From Lichenostomus cassidix (Eukaryota; Chordata; Aves; Passeriformes; Meliphagidae): a stretch of DNA of 64,000 bases. The translations under genes were made by a program, and so were the position numbers. Shown in pieces: positions 1 to 36,486 of the stretch. Numbering within the stretch: position 1 is the first letter of the stretch; each line of letters opens with the position of its first letter. The stretch is taken from assembly GCA_008360975.2 (NCBI GenBank), contig CM039211.1:25662558-25726557 (forward strand), written 5' to 3'. The notes under the pieces were generated by a model. That model was given only the letters and a program-made list of their open reading frames with translations. It searched no databases and was not told the origin of the DNA.

Positions 1-2133
1 TTTATTGGGAACCCTGTCTGTTAGCTCATTTATCAATGTTTTCCAGGACCATTGAGGTTTTTTTCATCACTGCTGTTCTCGTATGGCAGAGAATCTTAAT
101 CTCTTTGGGCAATAATAATTTCAGCCTTGTTTTCCTGTGGAGAAATGAGCTGTCAGAGGAGAATCTGACTCACTGGGAGAAATTACCTGAGCTGCTGCTA
201 TCTTTGAATTCCAGATGAAATTTCCAGGACACTGAAAGACCACTGAGCTCATAAAATGAGTACGTGGTTTCAAAGCCTCCCAAATTACTTAATTTTTTCA
301 GAGAATGAACCAAAAATAATATGATAAGTGTTGAGTGCACAAAAAACAAAGTCAGATTCTGGTGTGGTATGTGTTCCACTTGCCCTAGGAAAAGTATGCC
401 TAAGCAGTTAATGTTTTGGGTTGTTTTCTGACTGGCTTTATGTTAAGTAAGGAGTACTTTATTTTTTCTTTTTTTGGAGGAGACACTTGTGGATGTGGTC
501 TATATTTTATTAATTTCTTCATGTTTTATTTGCATAATTTCCAGCCTGATTATCTTCCACATTGGCTAATCCATTAATTTTTTTAAAATAATGTAATTTA
601 TTCAGTACTTCCCCTAGAATTAATCAAATGCTATACTTCCCCAGCAAAACTGCTTACATGATTGCCATTTGTATTCCTAAATAGATTAATTTAATTATTT
701 TAATCTGGTATGTTGTTTTATACCAAAAAATAAAACTTGAGAGGGTACAGCTGAAGTTATAACTACAAAACAAGACCAAATGAAAAATACTGAGATGTAG
801 GCTATTTAGCAAGTTAGGATTGTTCTAAATCAAAACCTTATTATTTCAAGCAGAGGAAGGCCTCATTGTTGCGTTTAAAGAAACTGTAAGGAATAGGGAC
901 TGATAACTTAGAAGTTTGGAACATGTATTTTCACCAGTCTCTAAATGATTTTTAAATCTTAAAGTGAGTGTCATATGCAACTGACTGTTTCACTTTCAGC
1001 ATAACACCAAAACTAAGTACAGATTCTACTTTTTCCCTGCTAATATAGTATCTATGTGTTTTACATACATATTCCCAAACATTTGGTAGCAGGAATGATT
1101 TATGCTCCACTCAATAACAGTAAAAGAGAAAAAGAACTATGTAACAATTACATATCATATCACCATCTATTCTCTTTGCTTCACATGGTGAAAAATAGGG
1201 TGGAATTTACTGGGCTTTCTTCCCTTTCACCTTCTCTTAAATAATTAGTACTTCAAAAGTATTAATCTTTCCACTTACCTCTTACAACAGATTTTCTCTT
1301 TCTTCTGTTACACTCCAAATGCCAAGAGGAGGACTTCCTGCTTATAGTCACTTTAATAATAAAGCTCTACAAATGTAAGGAAAATAAATATATCATTAGG
1401 TTAGTGTAATATCTAAACAATTTCTTTTCTTCCACTAATTAATCAGTATTAACACCTAAAGTTTTCCTCAGAACAGTGAATTCTCAATACCTCTTGAAAA
1501 TATGACCTGTGTCCATATTATAGGTGTTTTGAATCCTGTGAGGGAGCTGACCACTCTGGCTGCTTGCTGTGGAAGAGAAGTGTTAGCCATTCCAGTGCTG
1601 AACATTTTTTTTAAGTAACAGGCAATTTGGCAACAGCCTCGCATTAGGTAGAAAATGCCTAAAATTTTCCCACGTTTTCCTGGCGAAAAGACAAGGGTTA
1701 ACGGTGGAAATCTAGAAGTATATAGGCAGGGATTCTCTGAGATTAAAGAACAAATCTATAACACTTTTCTCCTAAGAGCTGCTGTGTGAACTCACCTAGG
1801 ACATTAAACTATCTCAGCTCAAGATTGCCATATTTACTTGTGAACTCTAGTGTTTAGCAACAATTATGATCCAGAGAAGTGATATTTTAATCTTTATCAG
1901 AGATTTTCTTGCTCTTTGAGTAGAATTGTGTTTGGGATGTGTTCCAGGGAATTTCTGAGCACTGTTTCTTCCAGCTGGTGCTGCCCGAGTTTTTCTGGTG
2001 CAATACAGCACAGAAAACAAGATGAGTCTGTGCCTTTATGAATGGAATTTTGGTAGAGAAAGAGGACACACAGGGACTGCAGACATAGCTTGGCACACTT
2101 ATTCTCTGTTCAACACAGATTCCCCAGGTGAAT

Positions 2134-2755
2134 ATAATAGAATCATGCAATAATTTGAGTTGGAAGGGAGCTTTTTAAGGTCATCTAGTTCCAATCTTGC
2201 TGCCATGGGCTGGAACACTTTCCCCTAGACTGTTCCATCCAGCCTGTTCTTGAACACTTCCAGGGATGGGAAATCCGCAATATGTCTGGGTAATCTGTTC
2301 CAGTGTTTTACCTCCCGCATTGTAAAAATTTTACCTCCCTCATTTCTTCCTTATATCCAATCGAAATTGATCCTCCTGTTGTTCCAAGCCATTACCCCTT
2401 ATCCTATCACTACATGCCCTTGACAAAAGTCACTCTCTTGTAGCCTCCTTTAGGAACTGGAATGTGCTATAAGGTCTCCCTGGAATAATCTCTTCTTCAG
2501 GCTGAACAATCCCAACTCTCACAGCCCTTCCTCATATGAGAGGTGCTCCAGCCCACCATCATCTATGTACCATCCTCTGGACCCATTCCTACAGGTCCAT
2601 GTCCTTCCTGTGCTGGGGCCCCAGAGCTGACGCAGAGTTCCAGGTGGGTTTCACCAGAGCGGAGCAGAGGGGCAGAATCCCCTCCCATGCCTTGCTGCCC
2701 ATGCTGCTCTGGATGCAGCCCAGGACACAATTTGCTCTGTGGGCTGCAAGTGCAG
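2134..2755 (-). mobile_element. CR1 LINE fragment, 5'-truncated
   Basis: Read on the + strand this is the reverse complement of a CR1 3' end. It begins with a degenerate AATAGAATCATG tail repeat, then TTGGAAGGGAGC, the 'CCAGGGATGGG' block, 'CCTTATCCTATCACTACATGCC', 'AAGGTCTCCCTGGA' and 'CAGAGCGGAGCAGAGGGGCAGAATC'. The element therefore lies on the - strand with its 3' end at about 2134. The roughly 620 bp includes the end of ORF2 and the 3' UTR. The copy is diverged and carries stops. Edges are approximate. Confidence 0.85.
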
Positions 2756-5019
2756 AAATCTCTACTAGAGAAGCTATGAAAAATACTGCTGAGGATTACC
2801 CAGCAAGAGAGAGGACAATCCTGTAATTTGGAGTGGGCCAAGAGGAACTGCAAGTGTCTCCCCCCATTCATTTTGTTGTCTGGGCTATAGTGGGTGTGCT
2901 GTTATTTTAACTTATTTGTTTAGAGGATGCCATTTTCGCTGTGCTGGAAAGGCTCAAAGCACTGTATCACTGTGAGTGATATGTCACAGATACTGGGCAA
3001 TGGGTCTTTCCTTCATGGTATCTCCCACTTACAGCATTAGCCTTCTGCAAGTGCTTTCTCTTCTCAAAATCTATTTGCACACACAGCAAATTGCCTTCCT
3101 GACAAGGTCTGTTCTTCAAGGACCAGGGCAGGAGTCAAAGGGCTTTTTCAAGGCAGCACAGAGGATTGTCCCTGCTGCAGAGACAGGCTGTTTCCTGTGT
3201 GTATTTTCTGTGCTTTTCTCAGAGCTAAATTCTGTTGTCCTTATTATGTTGTCCTTATACTCAAAGTCTTCATTAACATCTACAATATAATTTGCCTAAA
3301 TTTTGCCAGACTAGGTAAGTTCCTTTTTAGCAAGAACAGTTGGGTTATTTGAAGTTTCATTACTGCAAAGAGATGCGGTGGGAATCCTTACCCAGCAGTG
3401 TCAGAGGAAGCGTTACTATCACCTCCAAGGTCTCAGATTGCTATGGTGCCTTTTTTTTTCTTTTTCAAATTACACCTAAAGCATAGTTTTTCTTAGTGCA
3501 AAACTTTCACTTGGGTATATTGTAATTTCTGCTTACAGTATATTCCAGCTGTGAAACCTTAGCTGCAAAGTCATACTTGACATATAATTCCATATGTACA
3601 CATAGATATAAATTCCTTTAAGGGACAGAAAACCTCCTTGTGCTTCTCTGGGAATTAACTCCATCTGTGTTCCATCTGCCTCACTCAGGTGTTTGGGTTA
3701 CTCTGAAGTGTTTAATATGACAAAAAGCCACCTATCTTTAGACAACAAATCAGAACATTTTCCGTTAACTGGTGACTAGATTTTGATTCATCTGGAATAT
3801 TCTCAAGTTTAAATAAGCAATATGCCTCCATATTCTACATCTTTATTGCATGATTTTTATTACTATGAGGAACAAGGTATGCAGCAAATGCCCTGAATCT
3901 GATAGAATATTGCTTTGCATATGGATCCAAGGCAACATGAAAGCTGGTCCTCAAAATTCAGACTTCTCCTACTGTTTCTTCCCATAGTCTTAAAAGGTTG
4001 TGGTGCAGGGGAGGTGTTATTTTCACCTTTCAATCTTTGTTGGAAGTCAGAGGAACAGAGAAATGCTAGGGGAAATGGAGCTGGAGCCCTGGATGGACCA
4101 GCCTGAAGGACCCCACCCCTGGGGCCCACACCTCTGTATTGGAAGGGCAGTTGCAGCTCTGTGCCCTGCGGGTGCCAGGCAGAAATATCAAAATATCTCA
4201 CTTCTGCTCTCTAACACTCTGGCTATCCTCAACAGACATAATCATGTCCAGTCATGGAATTTGAATCCAGATTTGATTCTGAGTTTCACAAAAGTTTGCA
4301 GAAATCAGGATCTTGCAGTTTATGATTTTAGGGTTATCTCCAACAGGCATGAGATGTTGATATAAACTGAAACTGCTTTCAGCTGGTTATTGTTGAACTA
4401 TATCTGCCTTTGGCTGACGCATCAGATCCATAGTAAAAGCACAAATGTTCCTCATATAAAAGTAAGGGCCTTGAGATAAATGCCCTGTAAAATGAATGTA
4501 TGAGTCTGGCCTCATTTCTATCACACACCTCTTTAATTTTGTTCAGAAGACTTACGTTTGCAGTGTGCAGCAGGACAAACTGACTTTACTGACCTGCACC
4601 TCTATGCAATATTTACTTTAATGGCCGTTGCATCCTTTCCAGAAGGTTTCATTTCTCCATTATGTAACTACAAGTTATCTGGGCTGGCACATGAAAGGGT
4701 GGTGGCTGTGGAAGACTGATTGGGTGTGGTGAGTGTCAATGTGCTGTCAAGATACTTCAGTCCCCAGAGTGGCTGCTTGCATTGAAAGCAGAGGAGGACC
4801 TCCTCCCTTGGCCCAGAGCGCTGCAGAGACACACGCAACGACTGCAGTCAGCACTAAGACCTTTTGACCTCCCTTATCTAAGACTATACCCCTTCCTTCC
4901 CAGCAGAGAAACATTTGGAAGCTGACCGGCGCTAAATATTAGGTCTCTCTATGTAAATACAAAATATACTTGTATTCAAATCAGGAAAATAGATGTGATG
5001 AATAAAAGAAATAAATTAT

Positions 5020-5036
5020 TCTTCCTGTTTCAGCTG
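5020..5036. promoter_or_regulatory. Candidate FOX:ETS-like motif next to an E-box in TEK intron 1
   Basis: The minus strand reads AAACAGGAAGA (5020-5030), which fits the FOX:ETS composite described for endothelial enhancers. On the + strand it is followed directly by CAGCTG (5031-5036), an E-box. The 8-base core AACAGGAA is expected about twice by chance in a 64-kb window on two strands, and I see it elsewhere (45826, 57014). This is only a pointer. Confidence 0.15.
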
Positions 5037-5945
5037 GAAAAAATGTTACTGTTTCCCTTCTCCTTACCCTGAATTTAAAAAAATAAAGGGAAACGCCTAT
5101 TATTTGCCAATTGTTCATTATAGGAGAGCTGAGTTTCCCTCCAGCTATGCACATCTGAACAACTAAAAGTGTAGCACTCTGCTAGAGGATATTTTTATAA
5201 GGCTTGTATCTCTCATTTTCAAAGAATCTTTCATCTCAATGTGTTTCTGGCAGTCCTGTTGATCAAAAGAAACAATTTTGAGTGATTTAAACCTGACCTC
5301 ACTTAACTAGTGGTGCCGAATTGCTCTTTGTTTTTGCCTAAGTTGCTTTGTGCCATGGGTCCTGCCAGTATCTGTTAGGGCTTGAAATATTAAATATGAC
5401 TATGAAATCATTAGTCCAAATTCAGAAAACAGCTGCAAAAAAATACTCCAAGTGTTCAAAGTACTACCAGCTCCAATAACTAAAAGTCATAACTGTTTTA
5501 CATCAGTTCATACGTACTAAATCCATGTAAAGGGCATCAAGGAAACACTGTTAAACTGACAACATTATCATCCATTCATCCTATTAGCAGAGGAGCACCA
5601 TATTGAGGCATTTATGTGCATGCCTAACTATATACAGCTTTGGCAACTTATGGTTTTCCCTGGGCTTCTACAACAGATCTTTAAGGAAAGTCAGCATGTT
5701 TGCAAGACTTACTGCCTTTTCTGAGAAGAACAAACTCCATCTGTTTGTGTCAGAAAAAATAAACCCTCAAGTCACTGTAGCAGAATAGTTAATCTGTGTT
5801 CATCCGATTTTGCACAAAAGCTGTGCAAGACACTAGCCAGAGAAACCCTGGGCACTGGGTGAAACAGCTTATCTAGTGATTTGATTTGCCACATATTTGA
5901 ATTCTGCAGCCAATTTTCATTTTCATTTGATGCTTATTTTTTCAG

Positions 5946-31135
<25,190 letters not shown>

Positions 31136-32000
31136 GAGGGGACAAATCTTCATTCATCAGTGATGTATTACAGGAAACCAAAATTCAATCTGCTGGAGCC
31201 CAAAATGTGATGTGCTGTGTAGAACTGTGTATAGCTCTAACTATATATAAAACAGCAATACTGTTTTACCACAGTTATGTATGTGTATATCACACAGTAA
31301 CTTCTGCCTTCACAGGCTGTAGGAGTGTATATACTGTTCAGAGCAGGTATAGACTGAAGTAATGAAATCTGTTGTTTCATATGCAGGGTATTCTTTTTTC
31401 CTAGTCATGTAGATAGAATGTCCACATACATATTATAATGCATTAGGTATTGCCATTTTAGATTTTTTTTTGTATTTTCCAAGAGCTACTCATAGCAAAG
31501 TGGTAACTTATTGCAGCATTCCATATATGTTTCACTGCGTTCCAAACAAAAAGGCTAGGCAGTTTCAGTGCAACAATGGAAGTGTGTGCTCAACAAGGAT
31601 GATTAAGACAGACTCCTATTTGAATGCAAAAGTCAGGTAGTAGAAATAAACTGTTCAAAAGTTCTGTTGACACTTGTAAGATATAACGCATGCTATTGCT
31701 CTTTCATTGCCTAGTGTGAGTCAGGTTTTGCCAATATGAAAAATATACATATATTTTGAAATGTTTAATGCTATCAGAGGCAGCCATAGAGCAACTATCA
31801 TGAAGCACAGGGTTGAGGAGCGTACTACATATTGTAAACCACATTTTTACAACTATCCTGCATATACATGAGATTTATTCAGTTTGTATGTCATTTAATA
31901 ATGTCACTGCATAATTATAAATTACTACCTGTTATACGCAGGGCTTACCTACTTTTGTTTATTTACCCCCTCATACAGCCTGTAGTGTGGTATGGCCTCA
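31136..32000 (+). other. TEK: TEK 3' untranslated region (end approximate)
   Basis: Follows the stop codon in the same exon. It is AT-rich, with several ATATAT and ATTTA stretches. The first AATAAA lies 510 bases after the stop at 31645-31650; later ones are at 32420 and 32991, the last inside a candidate LTR. The true 3' end cannot be fixed from bases alone. Human TEK has a 3' UTR of roughly 0.9 kb, hence the boundary given. Confidence 0.6.
31645..31650 (+). promoter_or_regulatory. TEK: Candidate TEK polyadenylation signal AATAAA
   Basis: Canonical hexamer 510 bases after the TEK stop, followed within about 40 bases by a GT-rich stretch (GTTCTGTTGACACTTGTAAG). A downstream site may also be used. 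Confidence 0.45.
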
Positions 32001-32550
32001 TAAAAATATTGTGCTGAAATGCTTCAAAACCGTGATATTTGACCTGCCAAAAAGATCCCTAGTCGTTATGTAAGACAAATAGAGGCAGGATTGGCTTGAG
32101 CTTCTGGTGTCAAGTCAACCAGGAGGGATTTGGTGGACTTACTCTACCCAAATTTCACATATCAGCCAACTTCATGTTTTGCACACATGTTCCCCTCTTC
32201 CCCTTGATTTACCAGCTCATAACTGTCCATCAGACCACAGTGACTTCCAAGTTGGGTGCTTCAAGTCATTCCCTAAGACTTGGAGAAAGATGCTTGAGAG
32301 AGTACAAGATTACCCCTGCTGATATTTACTTTGTGGATGGGTATTTGGTTACAAGGTGGGGGTATAACAGCAGATTATAGAGTAGCACTAATGACATACA
32401 CCACACTCAATAAGACTCAAATAAAAGCACCAAGAGCCCTATTAAAAGGGAACAAGCCAACAAACAAGGGTGCTGAGATGACTTGTGTGGCCTTGAGATA
32501 GGCAGAACTTGCACTGTAAACCAGGTGCTAGATGTAAACTAGGAGTTTAT

Positions 32551-33039
32551 TGTTGGGGATTTAAAAAGTTTACTTTCAGAATATTAGAAATTAATTGTAG
32601 ATTTAAGTTTAATTGTAACTTGCTTACAGCTTAGCATGAGAGGGCCCTGCCCAAAACTTAGCGTAGGTGAACTTTAAATGAACTCTGTTAGCATAATGGC
32701 TAAGCAGGGAAACAGAGAAAGACTGGTTATCTTCAGATAAGGGCTGAGACCCTGGAGGGTCCCAAGGCCACCCCAGGCTGGAAGCTAAGAGTAGTTAATG
32801 GCACATGAACATGGAGAAAGTGCCCAATGGGGTGTTAGAAGACCTGAGACCATAAATCACCACAGGATGAAGAGGGACGTGCAGGGCACGTGACGAGTGT
32901 GTGAAGGTTGGTGCACAGACTGTAAGGGTAAAACGGCCCAGGGATTTCTTTGGTCAGGGTCCCTCTCTGGTGGCACCCAGCTCAAACTGAAATAAACCGA
33001 GTCTGCCTTAGAACCCAGGATCCGGACTCTTCTTTTACA
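32551..33039 (+). mobile_element. Candidate solo LTR of an endogenous retrovirus
   Basis: A roughly 490-bp block starts TGTTGGGG and ends CTTTTACA, so it has the TG...CA ends of an LTR. AATAAA lies at 32991-32996, about 45 bases from the right end, as expected for an R/U5 boundary. A CATAAATC stretch near 32850 is a weak TATA candidate. The flanks TTTAT (left) and TTTAC (right) could be an aged 5-base target duplication. No gag, pol or env and no second LTR is seen nearby, so if real it is a solo LTR left by recombination. Family not identified. Confidence 0.5.
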
Positions 33040-36026
33040 TTTACAAAGAGCACAGAAATCACTGGACCAAGGGACAACTCCCCAAAAAAACAAATGAAAA
33101 AAGAGAGAAACAAACTACATTCCTACAGGTCAGTGAGGTGAATAAGAATGTACCTCCATGGATGTTTTCTAGACTTCCAGGCAAAGCTGGCTAACAACAT
33201 CTGCTAGAACTGCCCCACTATCTGAACAGAATTTTTTGCAGGCCCAAAGAACTTTCTGTCTCATACTCTCATACATTTCTAAGAAGCAGACACAACTGAC
33301 TATTCTGCTACTTGATGTGAACCTCTCCTTCTGTGGCAAATTTTTACATGGACCATTAAGTCACATAAGTAAAGCATCAGAGTGTAGTTCATCAACTAAA
33401 TAGTTCTTAATACTGTCTGCATTTTAAGTGCTTAAGTCTCACTGTAAATTTACCTGAAGAACAATTAAGTCTCCTTATAAATATTCTTCTTATATTCATT
33501 TAAGTTATTGTGTGCCACAATAACTTTCTACATTTCTTCCCTGGACATATAGGTGAGCTGTAGGGAACTGGCTGTAATTGACATAAACAAAGCAAGAAAA
33601 AACAGATTATACAGAATGCGGAACTTAAAACTTAGTAGATGATGGCAGGAAACCATTCATCCAAAGCGGGCAAGTTCCATCAAAATTGGGAGCTACGAGG
33701 CAGAGACCAAATAGGGCAGATGGTGGAGAGGCTACAGGAAGGTAGGCTTAGGAAAACAGAACATCACAGCTGTTCCAAAGCTAAGGTAAGTTGGAGTTCC
33801 ACTAGTCTCTGGGTCCCTTGCTCTCCCAGACACCACTCAGCCCATTCACCGGGCCCTCAGCTCTGGAGCCGAGCGGAGGATATCCTACCTGAGCTCCCTG
33901 ATGCCAAGTGGGACTGGCCTGAGAGCAGGGCACAGCCTGGGGACAGCGTGACCCCACTGGGCTCTGTCTGGGCAGCTGTGTCAGTCACGGTGGGTGCTGA
34001 GCTGAGAGAGGCTGTGGCTCACGCAGATCCAAACTGCACAAGTTGTTGCTCAGTCACTTTGGCCTCAGTTCCCGTGGCAGAAGTCGCATGCCTGCTGGAC
34101 ACTCACCTGAGCCTGCGGGGCAGCCGAGCTCCCTTCCCCTCTGCCCAGAGCAATGCAGACATTCCCAGCCTTTCCCAGGAGCTGCAACACACCCAGCGCC
34201 ACAGCGGCGTCCCCAGCAGTGACACCACTGCCCTGCTCTGCTTTGCCCTTCTCCACTCCTGCGCAGGCCGAACCCCACAGCGCGTGCATTGCACAGCACA
34301 GCTACCATCGCCTCAGGAGCAGTCCTCCGCCAGCTCGGCTCTGAGGCAGGATAATTAGACCAACTGCAGGAAGAGCCAAGCTCTCAGTGCTGGTGTAGCG
34401 CTGCTTGTTGCTACAAGTGCCTTCTTGCAGCCTGGCTCTGCGGAGGCTGAGGCTGCTCTGCCCTCTGCAAGGGCTCTGCTGGGGCTCAGCATGAGGCAAG
34501 GCCGGGCTGCTCTCGCCTCACGTGTCCCTGACAGCTCTGCATCAGCTGAGATCTTCCAGAGTGCGGTCACCAACCCTTCTGATTTTTCATTTGAGTAAGA
34601 CTCTCATTCAGGCAAAGAGACTGCAATTAGTGATGCAAATCCAATGGTCAAGAACAGAGACACTCTATTCACAGCTGAAAGCCTCTAGCTCAACAGGATG
34701 TTTTGGCTGTCCTGCTCTTCAGTGGGTTTTGGATGGAAATACAGTTGCGATTTCTTCCTCATCTAGAAGTACCATGGCAGGACAAAACCCACCCAGTGGG
34801 CCATATTCCAAATGCAGCAGAGTTTGAAGCTGATGAATGGAGGATACCCTTCTCCAATTCCAAACAATAGCAAAAACCCCATATATGAGACTTGCCATCT
34901 GAAAGAAACAGTTGACAATTTAGATATGAATATGCAGTTTATTCCCAGGGTAAGAAGGTGATCTTTTAACAGAGCTGAGGTTGTGTAGAGATTTTATGCC
35001 TAATTTCACCCACTGCTGGCTCTGGAGAAAGCTGTCCTGAAGCAGTCATGTCTCCTGTCCTCCCTCCTTTGCTTTGCTGTACTGAGCAAAAGCATCAGGC
35101 TGGACAGAGGCTCAAATGAGGAGAAAATAAAAAAAGAACAATTACTTTTGAAACTCAGTTCCTCACAGATTCAAGCAGTATTTGTCAGGTCACCAGAAAT
35201 TTTCAGAAGTAGAACTGAGGGGACCATTTGCACCTCTGTCTTCATGTCCAGGATCTTGTTATCACAGGCAAACATGGCACATAATCTCAATAATCCATTT
35301 ATCAAGGTGTTGCCAGCTTGCTAAATGGATTGCCACTTGCTGTTCCAGGGTGTTGTAGCTTTCAGAAAACTCAAAATACTTCCTTAGGATCCTCTTTTAG
35401 ACATCCTCTTTTAGTTGTCAAAAAGGATGAAGAGCAGTAGTCTGCTTGTCAGAAAACCTCTAAGAGGTGTTGATCCAGTAGGATTTAGGCTCATGTGTTG
35501 TTCCCAGGACCACTGGACACACAGGATTTCAGCAGCAAGCCAGGAGCAGGAACACAAGCGGCAGAGTGCAGATGGACTCAGCTGTGGCTTGCAGGGAGAG
35601 CAGTGTCTACCTTGGCATCCCCTGCCCCTCCTGTGCTGGCTTGCATCTTCCTTCTCAGCAGGTACAGCCAAGGAAGTGGCCCAGTCAGCAGCTCCCTGTC
35701 TGCCAGAAAAGCTGGCAGCAAACCTGCAGCGGTTCTCATCCGCTTGACCAAGCCAGTCAGCAAATGGGGCAGGAACAAATCCTGCTCATCTGTCCCTCTT
35801 TGGCTGGCAGAGAGCTCTAGGAGTGGGGCAGGAGGGACCAGCTGGGTCCCCTTGGACGCTCACAGTCAGGGCCCACAGTGCCCTCCTTCCCACAAACCAG
35901 ACTGCTTGGCTGGATATGGCTTCACTGGGTTCCTCCACCACCAACACCATTCAGGGCTCCCTGCTCAGTGGCATTCTACTGCCGTTCTTTTGCTGCCAGG
36001 TAAAGATAAGTGGAGTACCAAAATAC
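33040..36026. other. Intergenic, with two GC-rich patches
   Basis: Between the candidate LTR and a CR1 copy. About 33790-34540 and 35490-36000 are clearly richer in G+C than the surrounding AT-rich DNA and contain scattered CpG. Long open frames there (239 codons from 33639; 196 codons from 35495) follow from low stop density and show no recognisable domain. AAG|GTAAGT at 33783-33791 is a perfect donor motif. I cannot assign a function. Confidence 0.5.
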
Positions 36027-36486
36027 AAAACAGGGCCACAGGAATGATCAGAGGGTGGAACACTTCTCCTTTGAGGAACAGCTGAGAGAGCTGGCGTTGT
36101 TCAGCCTGGAGAACAGAAGGTCCCAGGGAGATCCTATTGCCAGCTATAGATACTTCAAAGGGAGCTTATAAGAAAAAATGAGGACACCTGTTTTTAGCAG
36201 GACTAGTTGCAAAATGATGAGGAGAAATGGTTTTAAAAATGGTTTAAATAGAGGACAGATTCAGATCGGGTCTGAGAAAGAAATTGTTTATGAGGTGAGT
36301 GGTAAAACAGTGGCACAGGTTTCCCAGAGAGCTGGTAGGTGCCCCATCCCTGGAAACATTCAAGGTCAGTTTTGATGGGGCTCTGAGAAGCCTGATTTAT
36401 TTGAAGATGTCCCTGTCACTGCAGGGAGAGTTGGAGTAGATGACCTCTAAAGATGCCTTCCAACCTAAACCAGTCTGTGATTCTAC
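36027..36486 (+). mobile_element. CR1 LINE 3' fragment
   Basis: Sense CR1 sequence: GCCACAGGAATGATCAGAGG, GTTGTTCAGCCTGGAGAACA, CCCCATCCCTGGAAACATTC AAGGTC, TTTTGATGGGGCTCTGAGAA, and the terminal TGCCTTCCAACCTAAACCAG TCTGTGATTCTA. The 3' tail ends near 36486. About 460 bp, 5'-truncated. Confidence 0.9.

Larger units (their letters stand above)
1..5945 (+). other. TEK: 3' part of TEK intron 1 (non-coding)
   Basis: No exon can be supported here. It ends in the acceptor TTTTTTCAG at 5937-5945. It holds one truncated CR1 copy (2134-2755). A short candidate endothelial motif cluster is noted at 5020-5036. The known mammalian TEK intron 1 contains an endothelial enhancer, and this stretch could include the bird counterpart, but nothing in the bases proves it. 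Confidence 0.8.

Noticed and set aside
36..218. Hydrophobic start (MFSRTIEVFFITAVLVW...) as TEK exon 1 with signal peptide
   Set aside because: No GT donor in the required phase follows the hydrophobic stretch, the text does not resemble TIE2 signal peptides, and intron 1 of TEK is known to be tens of kilobases in mammals, so exon 1 is expected upstream.
2536..2871. Overlapping open frames on both strands around 2.6-2.8 kb as a small gene
   Set aside because: They fall within and at the edge of the CR1 ORF2 remnant and are interrupted relative to a working element.
33639..34358. The longest open frame of the window (239 codons, + strand) as a possible new gene
   Set aside because: It lies in a GC-rich patch where other frames are open too, starts with a weak context, has biased Ser/Pro/Leu composition without a domain, and a strong donor motif sits inside it. 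Treated as a chance frame.
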